11,375 bases of DNA. Origin: an uncultured Clostridia bacterium. Lineage in GTDB: Bacteria; Bacillota; Clostridia; Christensenellales; Aristaeellaceae. Positions within the stretch are counted from its first letter, which is position 1; each line of letters opens with the position of its first letter. The translations under genes were made by a program, and so were the position numbers. Positions 5,725-11,375 of the stretch are shown here, in pieces. The stretch lies in contig CAKTTM010000035.1 in assembly GCA_934615145.1 (NCBI GenBank), forward strand, positions 1 through 11,375. The letters are read 5' to 3'. The notes under the pieces are model-generated. The model was given only the letters and a program-made list of their open reading frames with translations, searched no databases and was not told where the DNA came from.

Positions 5725-6397
5725 GTGGTTGGCGGGCATCGCGCCCAACATGGTCAAGAAATACGGCGAGTTCTTGACGGCTACCTGGCAGACCCTCTAC
5801 ATGATGGGCTATTCGGGCCTGATCTCTTTCGCTCTGGGCATGCTGCTGGGCGTGACGCTGAGCGTCTGCCGCCCCGGCGGCATCAGGCCGATGCGCTCGC
5901 TGTACACGGTGCTGGACAAGCTGATCAACATCTTCCGCTCCATCCCCTTCATTATCCTGCTGGCGACCCTGATACCGGTCACCCGGCTGATTGCCGGCAC
6001 ATCCATCGGCACCAATGGCGCCATTGTGCCGCTGGTCTTTGGCACGGTGCCCTTCTTCACCCGCCAGGTGGAGAGCGCCCTGGCCCAGGTGGACAGCGGC
6101 CTGGTGGAGGCCGCCCAGGCCATGGGCATGAGCCATGGCGCCATCATCTGGCGCGTGCTGCTCAAAGAGAGCATCCCCGGCATCGTACGGGGCACCATGA
6201 TCACCTTTGTGAGCCTGGTGGGCCTGACCGCCATGGCGGGCGCGGTGGGCGGCGGCGGCCTGGGCGACTTTGCCATCCGATATGGCTACCAGCGCAATCA
6301 GGTGGACATCACCTGGGTCACGGTGCTGGTCTTGCTGCTGCTGGTCAGCCTGATACAGGCCATCGGCAAGTGGATCGTGCGGCGCACCAGCCACTGA
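5717..6397 (+). CDS. metI: Methionine ABC transporter permease MetI
   Basis: This is the membrane-spanning subunit of the methionine importer. Its 226 residues hold about five hydrophobic segments (near 30-50, 72-94, 100-115, 160-180 and 199-218). The cytoplasmic EAA loop, EAAQAMGMSHGAIIWRVLL from residue 131, is the contact site for MetN. TAMAGAVGGGGLGDFAIRYGY after it is typical of MetI. The ATG at 5717 lies inside the end of metN and has the strong ribosome binding site GGAGGTGAT (5703-5711). It closes the metQNI operon. No obvious terminator follows before the next promoter only five bases downstream of the stop. Confidence 0.95.
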   Translation: MLEWLAGIAPNMVKKYGEFLTATWQTLYMMGYSGLISFALGMLLGVTLSVCRPGGIRPMRSLYTVLDKLINIFRSIPFIILLATLIPVTRLIAGTSIGTNGAIVPLVFGTVPFFTRQVESALAQVDSGLVEAAQAMGMSHGAIIWRVLLKESIPGIVRGTMITFVSLVGLTAMAGAVGGGGLGDFAIRYGYQRNQVDITWVTVLVLLLLVSLIQAIGKWIVRRTSH

Positions 6398-6401
6398 TAT
6401 C

Positions 6402-6430
6402 TTGAGCGGGCGGCGCAATTGTGCTATACT
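6402..6430 (+). promoter_or_regulatory. Predicted promoter of the GNAT-like gene
   Basis: A -35 box TTGAGC (6402-6407) and an extended -10 TGC-TATACT (6422-6430) are separated by 17 bases. They sit just after the metI stop codon, so the downstream gene can be expressed apart from the methionine operon. The leader would be only about 23 nt. Confidence 0.6.
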
Positions 6431-6459
6431 CTGCCCACACAGATAATGAGGTGAACCGT

Positions 6460-7584
6460 ATGATTCACGTTGAGATTGTGAAACCCACACCCAGCGGTAT
6501 TCAGGCCTTTATCCGCATGCCCGAAATCGTCTATCGTGACGACCCCAACTGGGTGGCCCCGCTGCGCCGACAGCAGAGCAAGCTGCTGACCGGCAAGGAC
6601 AATGAGCTGTTTGCCCAGGGCCTGCAGCGCTTTTTCCTCTGCTACGATGATGAGAAGCCGGTGGCCCGTGTGCTGGCCGGCATCGATGTGCGCAGAAATG
6701 CGCAGCTGGGCGAGAGCCAGGGCTATTTCAGCCTCTTTGAGTCGCTGGACAATGCCAGCTATGCCAGCGCGGTGCTGGACGCCGCGGTGGCCTTCCTGAA
6801 AGAGCATGGTGTCACCCGCCTAATCGGCCCCACCGCGCCCTACTATACCGACCTCAATCGCGGCCTGCTGGTGGAGGGCTTTGACGGCCCACCGGTGCTG
6901 TTTAACCCCTACAACCCGCCCTACTACCAGAAGCTGCTGGAGGACTACGGCTTCACCAAGGAGCGCGACTACCTGGCCTACATGGTCAGGACTGAGGACA
7001 CCGCCATCGAGCGCTTCGCGCCGCTGTCTGGCCGGGTGCAGCAGCGCTTTGGCTTCAAGGCGCGCAACATCGACCTGAATAAGGAAAACATCGCCCGCGT
7101 GGCCCAGGACATCGCCACCGTCATCGCCGAGGCCACGCCCGAAGAGCCGGGGCAGTACCTGCCCACCACGGACGACATCATCGCGCTGCTCAAGCGCGTC
7201 AAGCCCATCTTCCGCAAGAACCTGGCCATCATTGCCTACGCCGGCAGCCGGCCCATCGGCGTGATGATCGGACTGCTGGACTACAACCGCGTGCTGCGCA
7301 AGCGCCGCGGCGGCAGCGGGCCGCTGGCCTGGCTCAAGGGTGCGCTGGAGACGCCCCGCATCGACACCGCGCGCTGCCCGATGCAGTACGTGGTGCCGGA
7401 GTATCAGAACAAGGCGGTCAACGCCGTGATGCTCAACCGCGCCATCGAGGGCGCCCGCAAGCTGCGCATCAAGCGCATCGAGGGCTCCACCGTGGACGAA
7501 ACGCACAGCGCCTCAGTCAACAACACCGTGATGGCTGGCGGCAAGCTCTACCGCGTGTACCGGCAGTATCAGCTGGCGCTCTGA
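6460..7584 (+). CDS. GNAT-like acetyltransferase-fold protein (YghO-like), substrate unknown
   Basis: This 374-residue cytoplasmic protein resembles a widespread family of large GNAT-fold proteins related to E. coli YghO; the assignment is from memory and tentative. Segments I associate with that family are DDPNWVAPLR (28-37), the GPTAPYYTDLNRGLLVEGF region (123-141), FNPYNPPYYQKLLEDYGF (148-165) and the C-terminal GGKLYRVYRQYQ (360-371). The place where GNAT enzymes carry the acetyl-CoA pyrophosphate loop reads VPEYQNKAVNAVML (312-325) and lacks the usual R/Q-x-x-G-x-G/A glycines, so catalysis is uncertain. The ATG at 6460 follows GAGGTGA with a short spacing; an upstream frame from 6421 would run through the promoter and is rejected. 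Nothing in the context reveals the substrate. Confidence 0.7.
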   Translation: MIHVEIVKPTPSGIQAFIRMPEIVYRDDPNWVAPLRRQQSKLLTGKDNELFAQGLQRFFLCYDDEKPVARVLAGIDVRRNAQLGESQGYFSLFESLDNASYASAVLDAAVAFLKEHGVTRLIGPTAPYYTDLNRGLLVEGFDGPPVLFNPYNPPYYQKLLEDYGFTKERDYLAYMVRTEDTAIERFAPLSGRVQQRFGFKARNIDLNKENIARVAQDIATVIAEATPEEPGQYLPTTDDIIALLKRVKPIFRKNLAIIAYAGSRPIGVMIGLLDYNRVLRKRRGGSGPLAWLKGALETPRIDTARCPMQYVVPEYQNKAVNAVMLNRAIEGARKLRIKRIEGSTVDETHSASVNNTVMAGGKLYRVYRQYQLAL

Positions 7585-7589
7585 GACGC

Positions 7590-7640
7590 AGGCAAGTCAA
7601 AGCCCCGGCACTTGAAGGTGACCGGGGCTTTGCTTTGCCT
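7590..7640. terminator. Long hairpin between convergent genes, probable bidirectional terminator
   Basis: Nested arms AGGCAA (7590-7595) and CAAAGCCCCGG (7598-7608) pair with CCGGGGCTTTG (7622-7632) and TTGCCT (7635-7640). This gives a stem of about 17 bp with one small internal loop. It starts six bases after the GNAT-like stop and ends four bases before the sulfatase stop. The T-tracts are short on both strands, so efficiency is uncertain. Confidence 0.75.
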
Positions 7641-7643
7641 GTT

Positions 7644-8999
7644 TCAGGCGTCCGTGATCAGCGGTCTTAAGCCCTCGGCGCGCAGTATTTGCCTGAGCAG
7701 CCGCTGACGCAGCTGCAGCTTTTCATCCTGATATAGCGGATTGTTGATCAGGTTGTGCTGCTGGTGGGGGTCGTCGCGCAGGTCGTAGAGAAAGTCATCC
7801 ACATAGTGCTCACTGCTGGCCTTCTCCCCGCCATTGATCCCTGGGGCGTAGACGGCATAGGTATATAGCGGCGTGCGCAGGCTGCGGCCCACCCGGCTTT
7901 CCGATATCTGAGAGAAGGCCTCATTGTCGCGCAGGGGATTGAGGCCCAGCGCCACCTGCAGCAGGTCTTCGCCGATCATGTCCTGTCCGATGTCCACCCC
8001 GGCCAGGGCCAGGATGCTCTTGGGCAGGCTGGCGGTGCTGACAATATCGCGCACCCGCTTGCCACCAGTGTAGGGGCCGCCCGCGATGACCAACGGTACA
8101 TGCAGCGCGGCGTCGTGGCAGGAGCGCTTGTAGTCATCAAAGCCCTGCAGGTGCCCGTCCCGGTTGCGGGTGCGGAAGTGGGCGCCGTGGTCGGAGAAAA
8201 AGAATATCACCGTGTTGTCATAGAGCCCCTCTGCCTTCAGCCGGGCGATCAGGCGGCCCAGGTTCTCATCCAGGCTGTGGCAGGCGCCCAGGTAGTCAGG
8301 GTACTCCTGCCTGGCGTCGCCATAGGGCAGATCGAGGTCGCCCGGCAGCGTGAAATCCTTGAAGCGCTCCTTGGCGCCCTCCGGCCCCTGGTAATGGCCA
8401 GCATCGTTCTGGTGGTGCGGCTCGATATGCGAGATGGTCATGAAGAAGGGCTTGCTCTGATCACGCTGCGGAAAGAAGTCCAGCGCGAAATCCGTGATGC
8501 AGTCGGGACGGTAGCCCACGAAGTCCTGCCGCTTGTCCTCCTTGTCAAAGACAAAGCCCTGGTAGCCATCCGAGGTGAATTCCAGCACATCGCTGGCCAT
8601 CCAGTAGCCCTCATAGCCGCCACGGTAGGCGGCCGGCACGGCGCGCGTCGTATGGTCGATCAGCGGCTTTTGCTCCAGGCCGCCGTCGCTGGCCAGGTGC
8701 CACTTGCCGATGTAGGCGGTCTCGTAGCCGGCCTGCTGCATGTACTGCGCCAGGGTGGGGATGCCCTGGGGCAGCATCACATTGTTGCGAAAGCAGCCTG
8801 TGGTGGTGGGCCACTGGCCGGTCTGCAGCATGGCGCGGAAGGGCCCGCAGACTGGCTGGGGCGACATCGCCCAGTCAAACTGGACGCCCTCACGGGCCAG
8901 CTGATTCAGGTGGAACGTGATATCAAGCGGCTGACCATAGCAGCCGCAGGTATCCGCCCGCTGCTGATCGGTGAAGTAGAGTACGATATTGGGTCGCAT
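7644..8999 (-). CDS. Sulfatase of the formylglycine-dependent (alkaline phosphatase superfamily) type
   Basis: This enzyme would hydrolyse sulfate esters. The 451-residue frame starts MRPNIVLYFTDQQRADTCG, where Asp11 is an expected metal ligand. The active-site motif C-x-P-x-R is present as Cys51-Gly-Pro-Phe-Arg55; Cys51 would be converted to formylglycine. GKWHLASD (98-105) supplies the conserved Lys and His, HIEPHH lies at 191-196, and SDHGAHF (269-275) carries further metal ligands. The start at 8999 has GGAGG close upstream; a longer frame from 9029 is possible but unsupported. There is no signal peptide, so the substrate is probably handled in the cytoplasm. No maturase (FGE or anSME) or carbohydrate genes lie in the window. 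A phosphonate monoesterase of the same fold is an alternative that sequence alone cannot exclude. Confidence 0.9.
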   Translation of the reverse strand: MRPNIVLYFTDQQRADTCGCYGQPLDITFHLNQLAREGVQFDWAMSPQPVCGPFRAMLQTGQWPTTTGCFRNNVMLPQGIPTLAQYMQQAGYETAYIGKWHLASDGGLEQKPLIDHTTRAVPAAYRGGYEGYWMASDVLEFTSDGYQGFVFDKEDKRQDFVGYRPDCITDFALDFFPQRDQSKPFFMTISHIEPHHQNDAGHYQGPEGAKERFKDFTLPGDLDLPYGDARQEYPDYLGACHSLDENLGRLIARLKAEGLYDNTVIFFFSDHGAHFRTRNRDGHLQGFDDYKRSCHDAALHVPLVIAGGPYTGGKRVRDIVSTASLPKSILALAGVDIGQDMIGEDLLQVALGLNPLRDNEAFSQISESRVGRSLRTPLYTYAVYAPGINGGEKASSEHYVDDFLYDLRDDPHQQHNLINNPLYQDEKLQLRQRLLRQILRAEGLRPLITDA

Positions 9000-9065
9000 G
9001 GCTCCTCCTATTCCTTGACGTCTGTTCAAAAAACCAAGTGATGATGGGCACGCTTGCTTGGGATG

Positions 9066-9094
9066 ATCTTACTGAATCCAGGCGAGGGAAGCAA
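9066..9094 (-). promoter_or_regulatory. Weak candidate promoter for the sulfatase gene
   Basis: On the minus strand, TTGCTT (9089-9094) and TAAGAT (9066-9071) are 17 bases apart and lie about 67 bases upstream of the sulfatase start. The boxes are imperfect, so this is a low-confidence call. Confidence 0.35.
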
Positions 9095-9131
9095 TAGATT
9101 CTGACGGGCTCGAAAATCATTCCCCCGCCGC

Positions 9132-9160
9132 TTGAACAAAGCCCGCGCTTGTGGTAGGAT
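9132..9160 (+). promoter_or_regulatory. Predicted secG promoter
   Basis: A -35 box TTGAAC (9132-9137) and an extended -10 TGG-TAGGAT (9152-9160) have a 17-base spacer. The secG start codon is 35 bases downstream. Confidence 0.55.
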
Positions 9161-9195
9161 ACAAGATGTTCAATTTCGCGAGGGGGTAGTCTGCT

Positions 9196-9438
9196 TTGAC
9201 CACGATCCAACTCATCGTCAACATCCTGTTGGTGATCACCTCTATTGTACTGATTGTATCCGTTCTGCTGCAGAAGGGCGACAGCGAGGGCATCGCGGCG
9301 CTGGGCGGCGGCAGCGGCGCCGACAGCTTCCTGGGCAAGAACAAGGCCACCACGCTGCAGGGCAAGATGGCCACCATCACCAAGTATTCGGCCGGCGTCT
9401 TCGTCGTGCTGGCGCTGGTGATGATCTTCCTGCGCTGA
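9196..9438 (+). CDS. secG: Protein translocase subunit SecG
   Basis: SecG is the small accessory subunit of the SecYEG channel in the cytoplasmic membrane. The 80-residue protein has two membrane segments, about residues 3-24 and 62-79. Between them is the conserved cytoplasmic loop VLLQKGDSEGIAALGGG followed by ADSFLGKNKATTLQGKM. Size and sequence fit the short Gram-positive type of SecG. Translation starts at a TTG (9196-9198); the ribosome binding site GAGGGGG lies about nine bases upstream and no ATG or GTG fits better. It has its own promoter and an intrinsic terminator, so it appears monocistronic. In many Bacillota secG precedes the RNase R and SmpB genes; here an ABC-F gene follows instead. 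Confidence 0.93.
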   Translation: MTTIQLIVNILLVITSIVLIVSVLLQKGDSEGIAALGGGSGADSFLGKNKATTLQGKMATITKYSAGVFVVLALVMIFLR

Positions 9439-9457
9439 CAGACACCGGAATACCCGC

Positions 9458-9485
9458 AGGCTGACGCTTAGCGCCAGCCTTTTTT
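9458..9485 (+). terminator. Intrinsic terminator between secG and the ABC-F gene
   Basis: AGGCTGACGC (9458-9467) pairs with GCGCCAGCCT (9471-9480) with a single A-C mismatch around a TTA loop, followed by a run of Ts to 9485. It ends 21 bases before the GTG start of the ABC-F gene. Confidence 0.85.
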
Positions 9486-9506
9486 GGTCGATATGCCGAG
9501 GTTCAA

Positions 9507-11375
9507 GTGATTGTACTGACCCTATCCCATGTGAAGAAGGCCTTTGGCACCGAGCAGGTGCTGCGGGACATCAGCCTGACACTGGCCCAGCGCGAGCGCA
9601 TGGGCCTGGTGGGCGTCAATGGCAGCGGCAAGACCACGCTGCTGAGGATCTTGGCGGGCGAGCTGGCGGCCGATGAGGGCCAGGTGGCCATGCAAAAGGG
9701 CATGGTGACCGGCTACCTGGCGCAGAGCTATGTGCCGCAGGCGGGCAGCACGGTGCTGGACGAAATGGAAGCGGTCTTTGCCCCCGTATACGCCATGGAA
9801 GCGCGCATGCGCCAGATCGAGGACCTGATGGGCAACGCCGATGAGGAGAGCCTTCAGCGCCTGGGCGCGGAGTATGCCCGGCTGCAGGAGCGCTTTGAGC
9901 AGGCGGATGGCTATGAATGCCACAGCCGCGTTCAGGGCGTGCTGACGGGCCTGGGCTTTAGCAAAGCGCAGCAGGCGCAGGAGGCGGCGCTGCTCTCCGG
10001 CGGCGAGCTGACGAGGCTGACGCTCGGTCGCCTGCTGCTGCAAAAGCCCGATCTGCTGCTGCTGGACGAGCCCACCAACCACCTGGACCTGTCAGCGCTG
10101 CAGTGGCTGGAGGAGTTCCTAAACGACTATCCGGGAGCCGTGCTGCTGGTCAGCCATGATCGCTATTTCCTGGACCGCGTCTGCACCGGCATGACCGAGA
10201 TACTCTTTGGCGTCAGCGAGCAGTACCGCGGCAACTACAGCCGCTACTTCGAGCAGCGCGAGGAGCGCTTCCTGACGCGCAGCCGCGCCTACACCGCCCA
10301 GCAAAAGGAGATCGAGCGGCAGAAGGCCATCATCGCCCGCTTTCGCAGCTTCAACCGCGAGAAGTCCATCCGCGCGGCGGAGAGCCGGGAAAAGGTGCTG
10401 GAGAAGATGGAGCTGCTGGACAAGCCCATGGAGGAAAGGCAGGTGCACTTTTCCTTCACCGCGCGCGGCCGCGTGGGGGATGAGGCGCTGACCATTGAGC
10501 GGCTGAGCAAGGGCTTTGGCCAGCGTCAGCTCTTTCAAAACATCAGCCTGCAGCTGCGGGCGGGGGACCGCGCGGCACTGATCGGCGCCAACGGCATTGG
10601 CAAGTCCACGCTGCTGGAGATACTGATGGGCCACATCCGGGCCGATCAGGGCAGCTACCGCTTTGGCGCGGGCGCCGATGTGGGCTACTACGAGCAAAAG
10701 CAGCAGAGCCTGCATGATGACAAGACGGTGCTGCGCGAGGTCTGGGACGACTTTCCAAGGCTGCTGCAGCATGAGGTGCGCGGCGCGCTGGGCCTCTTCC
10801 TCTTTACGGGAGAGGATGTCTTCAAGCCCGTCAGCGCCCTGTCCGGCGGCGAGAAGGCGAGGGTGGCGCTGACCAAGCTGATGCTCAGGCGCAACAATAT
10901 CCTGATATTTGACGAGCCCACCAACCACCTGGACAGCGACTCGCGCGAGGTGCTGGAGGACGCGCTGGAGGATTTTGACGGCACGATCCTTGCCGTCAGC
11001 CATGACCGCTACTTCATCAACCGCTTTGCCAGCAAGCTGCTGGTGCTGACGCAGGAAGGCCTGCAGGTCTACGAAGGCAACTATGACAGCTACCTGCGCG
11101 AGCTGGAGCGGCAGAAGAACCCCAACTACGAGGCCGAGCAGGGCCTCAACCGCACCGAGATCAGCCGCGCGCGCCGCCGCGCCAGAGCCCAGCAGGAGCA
11201 ATACGACGCCCTGCATCAGGCCCTGCATGAGTCCGAGAGCGAGGTCGCCCGCGCAGAGGAAGCCCTGGAGGCCCTGAACGACCGCCTGATGGATCCGGCC
11301 GTCTATGCCGACCCGGAGGCGGCCAGCCTCTGCGCGGCGCAGATACGCGAGCAAAGGCAGCAGGTCGACCAGGCC
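9507..11375 (+). CDS. ABC-F family ATPase (ribosome-associated), 3' end beyond window
   Basis: ABC-F proteins have two ATPase domains and no membrane part; they act on the ribosome near the E site, as translation factors or as antibiotic-protection proteins. The 623 visible residues hold Walker A GVNGSGKTT (36-44), signature LSGGE (163-167) and Walker B LLLLDEPTNHLD with Asp187-Glu188. The second domain has GANGIGKST (360-368), LSGGE (445-449) and LIFDEPTNHLD with Asp469-Glu470. Between the domains is a charged helical linker (about 240-320), the family's ribosome-contacting P-site tether. Residues beyond 545 are rich in Glu, Arg, Gln and Ala and look like the C-terminal coiled coil of Uup/YdiF-type members. 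Start is GTG 9507 with GAGG six bases upstream. No promoter is evident between the secG terminator and the start. Confidence 0.92.
   Translation, partial: MIVLTLSHVKKAFGTEQVLRDISLTLAQRERMGLVGVNGSGKTTLLRILAGELAADEGQVAMQKGMVTGYLAQSYVPQAGSTVLDEMEAVFAPVYAMEARMRQIEDLMGNADEESLQRLGAEYARLQERFEQADGYECHSRVQGVLTGLGFSKAQQAQEAALLSGGELTRLTLGRLLLQKPDLLLLDEPTNHLDLSALQWLEEFLNDYPGAVLLVSHDRYFLDRVCTGMTEILFGVSEQYRGNYSRYFEQREERFLTRSRAYTAQQKEIERQKAIIARFRSFNREKSIRAAESREKVLEKMELLDKPMEERQVHFSFTARGRVGDEALTIERLSKGFGQRQLFQNISLQLRAGDRAALIGANGIGKSTLLEILMGHIRADQGSYRFGAGADVGYYEQKQQSLHDDKTVLREVWDDFPRLLQHEVRGALGLFLFTGEDVFKPVSALSGGEKARVALTKLMLRRNNILIFDEPTNHLDSDSREVLEDALEDFDGTILAVSHDRYFINRFASKLLVLTQEGLQVYEGNYDSYLRELERQKNPNYEAEQGLNRTEISRARRRARAQQEQYDALHQALHESESEVARAEEALEALNDRLMDPAVYADPEAASLCAAQIREQRQQVDQA

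Noticed and set aside
6421..6459. Upstream start for the GNAT-like protein
   Set aside because: It would begin inside the predicted -10 element and adds residues without family similarity; ATG 6460 has a nearby GAGGTGA.
10119..11354. 411-codon minus-strand open frame opposite the ABC-F gene
   Set aside because: Long, low-complexity Leu/Ala/Val-rich translation typical of antisense frames in GC-rich genes; the plus strand carries two complete ABC domains.
1..11375. CRISPR arrays, tRNAs, rRNAs, insertion sequences or phage genes
   Set aside because: No regularly spaced direct repeats, no transposase or integrase motifs and no tRNA-like or rRNA-like segments were seen on either strand by reading; a covariance-model scan would be more sensitive.

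Overview
The window is GC-rich, densely packed bacterial DNA. It shows Shine-Dalgarno starts, ATGA stop/start overlaps, intrinsic terminators and sigma70/sigmaA-type promoters, several with an extended -10 (TGn). The gene set is leucine dehydrogenase, a four-subunit 2-oxoacid:ferredoxin oxidoreductase with a small ferredoxin subunit, MetQ-MetN-MetI, a short TTG-started SecG and an ABC-F protein. This suggests an amino-acid-fermenting anaerobe, most likely a high-GC member of Bacillota/Clostridia. That assignment is inference; the window has no rRNA or other marker.

Layout. (1) 1-701, minus strand: the N-terminal part of a leucine/valine-type dehydrogenase, running off the left edge. (2) 868-3452, plus strand: a tight operon of ferredoxin, VorB-like alpha, TPP-binding beta and gamma subunits, divergent from the dehydrogenase. 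Together the two units would deaminate branched-chain amino acids and oxidise the 2-oxoacids to acyl-CoA with reduction of ferredoxin. (3) 3482-6397, plus strand: a methionine ABC transporter operon (metQ, metN, metI) behind a leader of roughly 290 nt. (4) 6402-7584: a monocistronic GNAT-like gene with its own promoter, followed by a shared hairpin facing the convergent gene. (5) 7644-8999, minus strand: a formylglycine-type sulfatase without a signal peptide. (6) 9132-9485: secG with promoter and terminator. (7) 9507-11375: an ABC-F family ATPase, cut by the right edge.

The most interesting part is the metQ leader. It encodes a 28-residue peptide with seven methionines in its first fifteen residues, including three consecutive Met codons. 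It is followed by a perfect 12-bp terminator hairpin with a T-run. By eye, the RNA has the four-segment geometry of a trp/his-type attenuator: segment 1 lies in the Met codons and pairs with segment 2 at the peptide's end; segment 2 alternatively pairs with the 5' arm of the terminator. This predicts transcription attenuation of a methionine transporter by ribosome stalling at Met codons, instead of the S-box, Met T-box or MetJ control usually found on methionine genes. Two further overlapping mini-ORFs between the terminator and metQ, and a MetQ without a lipobox cysteine, make this operon worth experimental attention.
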